Shown here piece after piece: positions 33,121-40,619 of a stretch of DNA of 64,000 nucleotides. The translations under genes were made by a program, and so were the position numbers. How positions within the stretch are numbered: position 1 is the stretch's first letter; every line of letters begins with the position of its first letter. The stretch spans positions 488,386 to 552,385 of the forward strand of contig JALCUE010000002.1 in NCBI GenBank assembly GCA_022655215.1, in the 5' to 3' direction. Below the pieces are notes generated by a model, which was given only the letters and a program-made list of their open reading frames with translations, had not been told where the DNA came from and ran no database searches. The stretch comes from Atopobiaceae bacterium (GTDB lineage Bacteria > Actinomycetota > Coriobacteriia > Coriobacteriales > Atopobiaceae).

Positions 33121-33933
33121 ATGACGAGTCCCATCCCCGATGAGCTCTCGCCCACACTCGTGCTCGAGGTGGGCTATCGTGGCGCGTCCTTCTCGGGATA
33201 CGCGGTGCAGCCAGGCCAGCGCACGGTGGCCTCCGAGCTGGACCGCGCCCTCTCCACCTTCCTGGGGAGGCCCGTCGACCTCACCTGCGCGGGGAGGACC
33301 GATGCCGGCGTGCACGCCCTTGCCCAATACGTGAGCCTCCCGGCCACGGAGGCGGAGCTCGGCCGCGGGCGCAGACGGTATCTCCGCTCGCTCACGGCCC
33401 TCCTGCCCGAGGACATCTCCGTCCGCGCGGCCTTCCGGGCCCGCCCCGGCTTCTCGGCACGCTTCGACGCCCTCTCGCGCACCTACCGCTATCGCATCTG
33501 CACGGGGGAGGTCCGCCCCGTCCTCGCATGGGACCATGCGTGGTGGCTCAGGGCACGCCTCGACCTCGAGGCGATGTCGCGTGCGGCCCGGCTCATGGAA
33601 GGTGAGCACGACTTCAGGAGCATGTGCAAGGCGACCTCGGCCGAGGGGCGTCCCACCTGCAGGAACGTCATGTCGGTCAAGGTGTCCGAGACGACCGAGT
33701 GCGGCGAGCCGGTGACGTGCGTGGACGTTCGGGGGAACGCGTTCCTGCATAGCATGGTCCGCACGATGACGGGTACGCTCGTCGAGGTGGGCAAGCATCG
33801 GCGTGAGCCGGCGTGGGTCACCGACGTGTTGGCCGCGCGTGAGCGTGCGGCGGCCGGTCCGTGCGCCCCGGCCAAGGGACTCACCTTCCAGGGCGTAGAA
33901 TATGGGGAGCGCGAACTCGTCCCGCTCGGCTGA
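33121..33933 (+). CDS. truA: tRNA pseudouridine(38-40) synthase TruA
   Basis: 270 residues from ATG 33121 with GGAGG upstream. It converts U38, U39 and U40 of the tRNA anticodon arm to pseudouridine. The catalytic Asp61 lies in CAGRTDAGVHALAQ; the YRYRI and FLHSMVRTMTGTLVEVG motifs follow. A 10-base gap after ecfT implies one transcript, an order also common in Firmicutes. Confidence 0.95.
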   Translation: MTSPIPDELSPTLVLEVGYRGASFSGYAVQPGQRTVASELDRALSTFLGRPVDLTCAGRTDAGVHALAQYVSLPATEAELGRGRRRYLRSLTALLPEDISVRAAFRARPGFSARFDALSRTYRYRICTGEVRPVLAWDHAWWLRARLDLEAMSRAARLMEGEHDFRSMCKATSAEGRPTCRNVMSVKVSETTECGEPVTCVDVRGNAFLHSMVRTMTGTLVEVGKHRREPAWVTDVLAARERAAAGPCAPAKGLTFQGVEYGERELVPLG

Positions 33934-33992
33934 CGGATGCCACCGACGACGCGGCCAGACGGGTGCAGACATCGAAGACGGAGGATCAGACC

Positions 33993-34583
33993 ATGGCGAA
34001 GCTCGAGAGCGGCCTCACCCGCGAGCAGGCGTTCGACCTGCTCAAGAAGTACAACAAGGACGACTATCACATCCTTCATGCCGAGCAGCTCGAGGGTCTC
34101 ATGCGTCACTACGCACAGACCTATGATCCCGAGAACGTGGACTTCTGGGGTCAGGTCGGGCTCCTTCACGACCTCGACTGGGAGGAGTGGCCTGACGAGA
34201 AGGCCCATACCGTCAAGACCGCCGAGCTCCTGGCGGAGGCCGGCGCGGACCCGCAGCTGGCGCACTCGATCCAGACCCACAACTCCGATCTCAACACCGA
34301 CCTTCCCAAGCCGGAGCTCAAGATGGAGAAGGTCCTCTTCGCATGCGACGAGCTCTCGGGTCTCATCAACGCGTGCGTGAACATGCGCCCGTCCCACTCC
34401 GTCATGGACTTCTCGGTGAAGTCGCTCAAGAAGAAGTTCAAGACCAAGAGCTTCGCCGCCGGCTGCGACCGCGACAACATCGCCGAGGGTGCCGAGCTCA
34501 ATGGCATGACCCTGGACGAGCTGTTCGCGAGCGTCATCGACGCCGAGAAGGCCCTGGTCCCCACCTGCGAAGCCTTCGAGTAG
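33993..34583 (+). CDS. HD-domain hydrolase family protein
   Basis: 196 residues from ATG 33993 with GGAGGA upstream; the in-frame extension to 33861 would overlap truA. The N-terminal half holds metal-binding histidines (YHILHAEQLEGLMRHYA) and the HD pair His59-Asp60 (GLLHDLDWEEWPDEK), followed by HNSDLN and an acidic residue after CDEL. This matches small HD proteins annotated as hydrolases; most are thought to be phosphohydrolases. Substrate unknown. Confidence 0.8.
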   Translation: MAKLESGLTREQAFDLLKKYNKDDYHILHAEQLEGLMRHYAQTYDPENVDFWGQVGLLHDLDWEEWPDEKAHTVKTAELLAEAGADPQLAHSIQTHNSDLNTDLPKPELKMEKVLFACDELSGLINACVNMRPSHSVMDFSVKSLKKKFKTKSFAAGCDRDNIAEGAELNGMTLDELFASVIDAEKALVPTCEAFE

Positions 34584-34599
34584 GGGAGCGGCCCGGCTC

Positions 34600-35601
34600 T
34601 TGGAGATGCTGACCGACGTCCTGCTCGACGGACTCACCGACACGATAAGGCTCGTCCCGTTCCTCTTCGTGACCTATCTGGCCATGGAGGCGTTGGAGCA
34701 CGGCACGGAGGGTCTCTCCGAGCGCGTGGTCTCCGGTGCCGGCCATGCCGGCCCGATCGTGGGGGCGCTTCTGGGAGCCGTGCCGCAGTGCGGTTTCTCG
34801 GCCATGGCGGCCACGCTCTTCTCGGGAAGGGTCATCACGCTGGGGACCCTCGTGGCGGTGATCCTCTCCACTTCCGACGAGATGCTTCCCGTGTTCATCG
34901 CGAACCAGGCGCCCCTGGGCACCCTCGCGGCGATCGTGCTGAGCAAGGTGGTCCTGGGCATGGTCTGCGGCCTCCTGATCGACATGGGGCTCAGGGCGGC
35001 GCATCGCGCTGGCGACGGCCACGTGCACATCCATGAGCTGTGCGACCGCGCCCACTGCCATTGCGATGACGACGCCCGGGAGGAAGGCTGCCCTGGTGTG
35101 GTGGATGCGGACCCCGTCATCGCGGATGCCGACCCGTCGGTGTCCCGCGCGCCGTGCGCCGACGATGTTCACGATGCGACGCGTTCCCATCACCATGGGA
35201 GGGTCTGGTCGATCGTGCGCAGCGCGCTCGTCCACACCCTCCAGGTCTCCGCGTTCATCCTGGTCATCTCGATCCTGCTCGACCTGGTGATGGAGCTCGT
35301 GGGAACCGACGCCATCGGCGCCCTCGTGAGCGCGCATCCCGTCCGCGCCATCCTCGTCTCCGCCCTCGTGGGACTCATCCCCAACTGCGGGGCCTCGGTG
35401 GCCATCTCCCAGCTCTACCTCACCGGTACCCTGGGCGCCGGGGCCATGATGGCGGGATTGCTGGTCTCCGGCGGCGTCGGTCTGCTCGTCTTGTTCCGCA
35501 CGAACGCCGATGCGAGGGAGAACGTCGCTATAGTGGGTCTGCTCTACGTCATCGGAGTGGTGGTCGGGCTCGCGATAACCGTGCTCGGCATCACGTTCTA
35601 G
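34600..35601 (+). CDS. ArsP_2-like heavy-metal exporter (putative 10-TM permease)
   Basis: 333 residues, TTG start 34600 with GGGGAG at 11 bases; ATG 34606 is an alternative. Two similar membrane halves each carry a P-x-C-G motif: AVPQCGFSAMAATLFSGR and LIPNCGASVAISQLYLTG, both followed by glycine-rich helices. The loop between them (about residues 138-205) is rich in His, Cys and Asp (HVHIHELCDRAHCHCDDD, then SHHH), likely a metal-binding sensor or chaperone segment. This agrees with the putative heavy-metal exporter family DUF2899/ArsP_2. The exported ion cannot be told from sequence. Confidence 0.75.
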   Translation: MEMLTDVLLDGLTDTIRLVPFLFVTYLAMEALEHGTEGLSERVVSGAGHAGPIVGALLGAVPQCGFSAMAATLFSGRVITLGTLVAVILSTSDEMLPVFIANQAPLGTLAAIVLSKVVLGMVCGLLIDMGLRAAHRAGDGHVHIHELCDRAHCHCDDDAREEGCPGVVDADPVIADADPSVSRAPCADDVHDATRSHHHGRVWSIVRSALVHTLQVSAFILVISILLDLVMELVGTDAIGALVSAHPVRAILVSALVGLIPNCGASVAISQLYLTGTLGAGAMMAGLLVSGGVGLLVLFRTNADARENVAIVGLLYVIGVVVGLAITVLGITF

Positions 35602-35651
35602 CCACGTTCCGGCGGTCGCGGCAGCGAGGACCTGTTCGAGATAGGGAAGAC

Positions 35652-36476
35652 ATGGGACATCACGGTCGTAATTCGGGGGAACAAGGCACCGGTCGGCGCG
35701 CGGAGTACGTGCGCGAGGCCGACAAGAGGTTCGAGCGCACCGACGTCCCACGCGGCGGCAGGCATGCGAACGTCATCGCGATCGTCGTGCTGCTGGTGGT
35801 CGCCGCACTCATCGGCTGCCTCATATGGTTCCTCTGGCAGCGTGCCCAGTCCGACTCCAGCCTGGGTGACGTGAGCCTCTCGAACTCGCTTGAGGCGACC
35901 ACCACGACCGCGCCCGTGGGCACCACCGCCTCCACCGACTCGTTCACCAACGTGCTCGTCCTCACCGTCGATGACGTCAGCGCATCCTCTCCCACTCTGG
36001 AGGCCGTCCACATCCTCGTGCTGGACACCACGGCCGAGAAGGGCTGCCTGGCGACGCTTCCCGCCTCCACGTTGGTCACTGCGACGCAGGGCTCGTCCGC
36101 CGGTGACGTCATGCCGCTCGACCGGCTGCTCTCGCAGGATGGATATGCGGCCTGCGTGGGCCCCGTCTCGACCGTCTCGGCCGTCCCGCTGTCCCATGCC
36201 GTGGTGATCGACTCGTCGAGCTGGGAGGAGCTGTGGTCACTGGTCGAGCAGGGTTCGAGCACCTCCACGCTGATCTCGAAGGCGAGCGGCCTCTTCTCGG
36301 GCATGAGGAGCGACATGTCCGCGACCGACTTCGTCGACCTGTTCAAGCAGGTGCAGTCCGTGGGTCGAGCGAACCTCACGACCTATGAGGACCAGGGCAC
36401 CGAAGCCGACGGCGGACTCACCGTGGACACCCAGGCGTTCGGGTTGGGCGTGGGGACCCTCGTCACCGAGGGCTAG
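35652..36476 (+). CDS. Membrane-anchored protein resembling a degenerate LytR-CpsA-Psr domain
   Basis: 274 residues from ATG 35652. A basic cytoplasmic stretch and one transmembrane segment (about residues 40-62) precede a Thr-rich linker and an outside domain. The domain order follows LCP proteins: NVLVLTVDD where LCP has NILLLGSD, EAVHILVLDTTAEKGCLATLPAST where LCP has the strand before IPRDT, and PLSHAVVIDSSSWEELWSLV where LCP has xIDHYVxVDFxGFxxLVD. The arginines that bind the pyrophosphate of lipid-linked glycans in LCP enzymes are missing, so it may be a catalytically dead relative. This is by-eye homology only. Confidence 0.6.
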   Translation: MGHHGRNSGEQGTGRRAEYVREADKRFERTDVPRGGRHANVIAIVVLLVVAALIGCLIWFLWQRAQSDSSLGDVSLSNSLEATTTTAPVGTTASTDSFTNVLVLTVDDVSASSPTLEAVHILVLDTTAEKGCLATLPASTLVTATQGSSAGDVMPLDRLLSQDGYAACVGPVSTVSAVPLSHAVVIDSSSWEELWSLVEQGSSTSTLISKASGLFSGMRSDMSATDFVDLFKQVQSVGRANLTTYEDQGTEADGGLTVDTQAFGLGVGTLVTEG

Positions 36477-36598
36477 GAATCCTGCCGCGGTTTGTGGTTC
36501 TGCTGAATTCAGCCAGTCTCCATCAGGACGCGACACCTCGGGAGTATGAGGCTGATAACCTTGCACCCAGACGTCCGAATGACGTCATCCGCGCCAAA

Positions 36599-37711
36599 AT
36601 GCGCTCGTATGGACGGGAGGCTGGTCGGCAAGTGGCTCGCATGGCCCCGAGGGCACCCAAGGTCTCCGTCATCATGCCGGTCTACAACGTGGACCGATTC
36701 GTCGCGCGCGCCATCGAGTCGGTCCAGAACCAGACCCTCGAGGACTGGGAGCTGCTCGTCGTCGACGACGGGTCCACCGACCGCAGCGGCGACGTGGCCG
36801 ATCGTCTCGCCACCCGCGACATCCGCATCGACGTCATCCACACCCAGAACCAGGGGGCGGCCGCCGCTCGCAACGTCGCGCTCGACCGTGCCCGTGGCAC
36901 CTACGTCCATTTCATCGACGGCGACGACTGGCTCGAGCGTGACTGCCTTGCCGACATGGTGGCGCTTGCCGAGGGGCACTCCCTCGAGCTCGCCATAGCC
37001 GGCTTCTTCATCGAGACCTTCTACGGCGACGCCGACCAGCACACGCTGGAGACGAAGAGCCGTCCGTCCCAGGTATACGCCACGCAGGCCGAGTTCCGCT
37101 CGGGCGCCTGGTCCCTCTTCGACGAGAACCTCCTCTACACGCCGTGGAACAAGCTCTTCCTCCGCTCGCGCATCGAGGACCTCCACCTGCGCTTCCGTCC
37201 CACGTTCATGGACGACTTCCCGTTCGTTCTCGACTACATCCGCGACGTCGAACGCGTCGCGGTGACCGACCACGCCTACTACCACTTCATCCGCTCCCGC
37301 GCGGAGTCCGAGACCAGCAAGTGGCGCCCGGACATCTACGAGAAGCGCGAGGAGGAGCACTCCTGGATGCTCGACCTCTACGAGCACTGGGGGCTTGCGG
37401 GCGATCCCGCCAGCATGGAGATGGTCCAACGTCGCTACATCGAGCGTCTCGTGGGCTGCATCGAGAACCTGTGCGAGCCCGCCTGCACCCTCTCCACCGC
37501 CGAGAAGCGCGGTCTCATCAGGAAGATGATCTCGAGCGACAGGGCGAAGCTCGCGGTCTCGGTGGCGCGCCCGCGTTCCCGCATGATGGCGGCGATGCTC
37601 GTGCCGATCAGGCGCCAGGACGTCACCACGACCTATAACGAGGGCTGTCTCATCTCGTTCGTGAAGAGGCACAACACGAAGGTCTTCGCGACGCTGCGCG
37701 CGAACAGGTAG
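36599..37711 (+). CDS. Family 2 glycosyltransferase
   Basis: 370 residues from ATG 36599; starts at GTG 36494 and ATG 36641 are also possible and none has a convincing ribosome-binding site. The GT-A fold begins KVSVIMPVYNVDRFV, with VVDDGSTDRSGD and the DGDDWLE metal and nucleotide-sugar motif, all typical of GT2 enzymes of surface polysaccharide synthesis. There is no transmembrane segment. The C-terminal third is an all-helical domain common to EpsJ-like enzymes. The gene stands alone after the LCP-like gene; LCP proteins attach wall glycans, so a shared role is conceivable. Confidence 0.85.
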   Translation: MRSYGREAGRQVARMAPRAPKVSVIMPVYNVDRFVARAIESVQNQTLEDWELLVVDDGSTDRSGDVADRLATRDIRIDVIHTQNQGAAAARNVALDRARGTYVHFIDGDDWLERDCLADMVALAEGHSLELAIAGFFIETFYGDADQHTLETKSRPSQVYATQAEFRSGAWSLFDENLLYTPWNKLFLRSRIEDLHLRFRPTFMDDFPFVLDYIRDVERVAVTDHAYYHFIRSRAESETSKWRPDIYEKREEEHSWMLDLYEHWGLAGDPASMEMVQRRYIERLVGCIENLCEPACTLSTAEKRGLIRKMISSDRAKLAVSVARPRSRMMAAMLVPIRRQDVTTTYNEGCLISFVKRHNTKVFATLRANR

Positions 37712-37752
37712 ACGCGATCGTCCGCCGCTGAAGCCCCTGGTTCCCGCGGACC

Positions 37753-38169
37753 CTACTCCCGCAGCTCGCGTACGCGTTCGGAGATGTGGGCGAGCTCGTC
37801 TTGCGACAGCTCCGGCAGGCGCTCGAGCTCGTCGAGGAACTCCGAGAGGGTCTCGCGCTGCTGGCTCTGCATGGTCTCGGAGTAGAAGTCAACGACCACG
37901 CCGGTTATGATCGCGATCACTATGACGGCATAGCACGAGAGGACCACCGACACGATGCGCGTCACCAGCGACGTCGTGGTGATGTCGCCGAACCCCACCG
38001 TGGTCACCACGGCGTAGCAGTACCACAGCGCGTCGCCGAAGGTGGTGATGCCGGGGTCCGTCTCGAGGATCACGAGGGCCGAGAGCACGACGAAGGCCAC
38101 GAAGCCCCAGAGTATGTGATTCGCCTTGCTTCGCCTGAGGATGAGCCCGAGCACATGGAGCCTTCTCAT
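37753..38169 (-). CDS. Potassium channel of the two-transmembrane type
   Basis: 138 residues from ATG 38169 (GGAGAAGGGA upstream); the longer frame overlaps the DUF89 gene. Two membrane helices flank a pore loop with the selectivity filter TVGFGD (residues 57-62). A short C-terminal coiled coil (ETMQSQQRETLSEFLDELER) takes the place of a RCK/TrkA-N domain, so ligand gating is not evident. Its start overlaps the preceding stop by 4 bases, so it is translated with the DUF89 protein. Confidence 0.88.
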   Translation of the reverse strand: MRRLHVLGLILRRSKANHILWGFVAFVVLSALVILETDPGITTFGDALWYCYAVVTTVGFGDITTTSLVTRIVSVVLSCYAVIVIAIITGVVVDFYSETMQSQQRETLSEFLDELERLPELSQDELAHISERVRELRE

Positions 38170-39116
38170 GAGAGGTGTCCCTTCTCCTCCGCCCCCGCCG
38201 GGCGTCGTGTCGCGAAGCCGTTCGGGGACCCATGGCTGCACACCAGCGAGCGCATCTCCACGCCGCATCCCTGGGCGAGCAACGCGCACTTCGCCATGAA
38301 CATGAAGAAGATGTCGGCGCGCCCGTTGCCGGCGAGGGTCTCGAGGTTGCCCTGACCCTTGGCGATGACGACGTCGGCGTCCGCGAGCGCACGTCTGAAC
38401 TCCTCGGAGGCGAAGCCCATGACGGAGCCCGCCGCATGATGTGCGTCGCCGTTGTCGATGACGCGGGCGACCTCGTCCATGCGGGCATGGTCGGCATCGA
38501 CCATGGTGTTGTCGTTCAGGATGGGGAGCCTGCGCACCACGTAGGTGACGCGAAGCGATGGGTTCTCGCGCGTGAGCTCGCGGATGAGTACCTTGTCGAA
38601 GGCGATCTCGCCGCAGTTGTCGGCCACGTAGGTGAGCGTGCGGGCGCGTGCCGCCCGCTCGAGGAGCTCGGCGGAGTCGTCCACCACGAAGTCGAGTGAA
38701 GGGGCGGAGTCGATGAGGGCGACGAGGTCGTCAGGGGTGAAGCCCTCGGAGGGGCCGAAGTCGATGAGGTTGCCGACGGCGGCATAGCGAAGTGCCGTCT
38801 GTGCGGGTGAGGCGGCCGAGCGGATCCTCTCGACCAGCGTCCCCTCCATGGAGAGCGTGAGGTCGTTGTACTCGCGCTTCATCTTCGCGTATGGGTCGTC
38901 GGTGCCGATGATCGGCTCGAGCCTTCCCCAGATGTCGCCCTCGTTCTCGCAGTTCCGTGAGAAATCGTCATCGGTGGGGTAGGAGTCGGTCACGGAGCGC
39001 GCCATGGAGACGAGGGCGGCCTCGGTGTCCGCGTCATAGCCGCATAGGTCGGCGAGACGTGTCATGGTTCCGACGTTGCATTCCTTGCATGCTGGCAGCA
39101 TATGGCCCCTTATCAT
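38166..39116 (-). CDS. DUF89/ARMT1-like metal-dependent phosphatase
   Basis: 316 residues from ATG 39116, six bases after GGGAG; ATG 39101 is an alternative. DUF89 proteins are Mn/Co-dependent phosphatases that remove damaged or excess phosphometabolites. The family marks are here: the N-terminal CKEC, YVADNCGEIAFDK (motif with the metal Asp and Asn), LPILNDNTMVDAD and IAKGQGNLETL. It lies 38 bases after lgt and overlaps the channel gene; this neighbourhood does not reveal the substrate. Confidence 0.88.
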   Translation of the reverse strand: MIRGHMLPACKECNVGTMTRLADLCGYDADTEAALVSMARSVTDSYPTDDDFSRNCENEGDIWGRLEPIIGTDDPYAKMKREYNDLTLSMEGTLVERIRSAASPAQTALRYAAVGNLIDFGPSEGFTPDDLVALIDSAPSLDFVVDDSAELLERAARARTLTYVADNCGEIAFDKVLIRELTRENPSLRVTYVVRRLPILNDNTMVDADHARMDEVARVIDNGDAHHAAGSVMGFASEEFRRALADADVVIAKGQGNLETLAGNGRADIFFMFMAKCALLAQGCGVEMRSLVCSHGSPNGFATRRPAGAEEKGHLS

Positions 39117-39154
39117 CGACGGCTCCCGTGCCCCTCGATGATAGCCGAGCGACG

Positions 39155-39997
39155 TCACGCCTCCGGACGGCGTGCGCCATCCAACGTCCCGTCCTGTGCC
39201 TGGCGGATCCCCCGATCCCTTCCTTGCCGGCGATCGCACATGAGGAGCACGATGCAGCCGCTGAGGATGGCCAGAGAGATCCACTGCGAGGTGGACAGCG
39301 GCCCAAAGAACCCGCGGTAGGCATCCCCACGCAGGAACTCGTCGAGGAAGCGGACGACGGCGTAACTCATGAGGTAGGCGAACATGAGGTGTCCCTCGAG
39401 CCTGCGCGTGCGATAGAGCCGGACCAGGACGAGGAAGAGGATGAGTTCGAGAGCCGCCTCGAGGAGCTGGACGGGGAAGCGGCACACCCCGTTGGCGGTC
39501 GCGATGGGGTCCAGCGTATAGGTGAAGCCAAAGGGCGACTCGATGCCATAGCAACACCCTCCGAGGAAGCACCCCACCCTTCCGCAGCAATGGAAGGCGG
39601 GCACCCCGACGGCCCATACGTCCATGTGACGCGCAAGCGGCTCATGGTGCACGCGACACCACAGGACGATGCCGACGAGGCAGCCGAGAAGACCGCCGTA
39701 GAAGACGAGCCCCGAGAATGCAGGGACTATGTCGGCGATGACGTCCGTGAATGAACGCCCTGCCGCATGCCCGAGGACGTCGACGATATAGCCGGCGTTC
39801 GTGAATGCGAAGAGCAGCGAGGCGCCCACCACGGTGGGCACGATGCACCAGATGCCGACCATTATCTCATCGGCACCGTCATATCCTCTCATCCGAGGAA
39901 GACGGTATAGGCAGGCGACAAGAAGGAGCAGCCCCGCCATGGTGGCGAGGCTGTAGGTCCCGATGCTCTTACCGAATATGACGATGGTGGGAAGCAC
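39155..39997 (-). CDS. lgt: Prolipoprotein diacylglyceryl transferase family protein
   Basis: 280 residues, GTG start, no clear ribosome-binding site; it begins 12 bases after the zinc-ribbon gene stop, so translation may be coupled. About seven transmembrane helices. It has the Lgt-type loop HCCGRVGCFLGGCCYG around Arg140, where the textbook motif is GGRIGNFxNxE; the Cys-rich form is common in a divergent Lgt subgroup. Canonical Lgt transfers diacylglycerol to the lipobox cysteine of lipoproteins. Whether this divergent copy is the main Lgt cannot be decided here. Confidence 0.8.
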   Translation of the reverse strand: MLPTIVIFGKSIGTYSLATMAGLLLLVACLYRLPRMRGYDGADEIMVGIWCIVPTVVGASLLFAFTNAGYIVDVLGHAAGRSFTDVIADIVPAFSGLVFYGGLLGCLVGIVLWCRVHHEPLARHMDVWAVGVPAFHCCGRVGCFLGGCCYGIESPFGFTYTLDPIATANGVCRFPVQLLEAALELILFLVLVRLYRTRRLEGHLMFAYLMSYAVVRFLDEFLRGDAYRGFFGPLSTSQWISLAILSGCIVLLMCDRRQGRDRGIRQAQDGTLDGARRPEA

Positions 39998-40009
39998 CAG
40001 TGATGGCGG

Positions 40010-40474
40010 TCAGTGGATCGAGCTGCTCGCCCCGGCGGCGGCGACGCTGCCAGCGGTGCACAGGGTGCAGCCAGTGCAGAGGATGAGCGGAACGGAGAGG
40101 CATAGGGCGACGATGCAGATGACGAGTCCCGCGACGGCCATCCCATGGCTCTGCTGGAGCTTCATGCCCTTGGCTGAGCAGACGATGCCCACGATGGAGA
40201 GAACGAGGGCGAGATAGTCGACGACGGGGAACCAGACCAGGATGATGGAGATGATGCCCAGAATCAGGCCTGCGATGGCCATGGGGTTGGAGTCCCCGCT
40301 CGGCGTGGGGACAGAAGGGCTCGGCTGAGCCGGGGACGTTGGGACCTGGGGTGCCGGGGCGACAGGTTGCTGATCGGTTGTCGGCTGACTGCTCTGCGCC
40401 GGCATCGCCGCTCCGCACTTAGGACAATGGGAAGCTCCATCGGGGACGGAAGAACCGCAGGTAGGACAGAACAT
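40010..40474 (-). CDS. Zinc-ribbon membrane protein, DUF4190-like
   Basis: 154 residues from ATG 40474 (AGAGGAG upstream). The N-terminus is a zinc ribbon with Cys3, Cys6, Cys17 and Cys20 (FCPTCGSS...HCPKCGAAM), followed by a Pro/Gln/Ser linker. Two or three hydrophobic helices follow, with the GLILGIISIILVWFP and LVLSIVGIVCSAKGMKL pattern of DUF4190. The role of these proteins is unknown. It precedes lgt, DUF89 and the channel in one minus-strand run. Confidence 0.8.
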   Translation of the reverse strand: MFCPTCGSSVPDGASHCPKCGAAMPAQSSQPTTDQQPVAPAPQVPTSPAQPSPSVPTPSGDSNPMAIAGLILGIISIILVWFPVVDYLALVLSIVGIVCSAKGMKLQQSHGMAVAGLVICIVALCLSVPLILCTGCTLCTAGSVAAAGASSSIH

Positions 40475-40619
40475 TGGCAACTCCTCTGATCTTCTCCCCC
40501 GCGATGCGAGCAACCCTTGCGCAATTCGCATGAAATCAGGGAATGGACAGTTAAAACGTTCCAACCATAGCACTTCGCCATGTCACGTTGCCCCGCGGGG
40601 AAAGACGGACCTCCTGACA

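Noticed and set aside
36494-36598. N-terminal extension of the glycosyltransferase from GTG 36494
   Set aside because: The added residues match nothing in GT2 enzymes and there is no ribosome-binding site; the later ATG was preferred, though uncertain.
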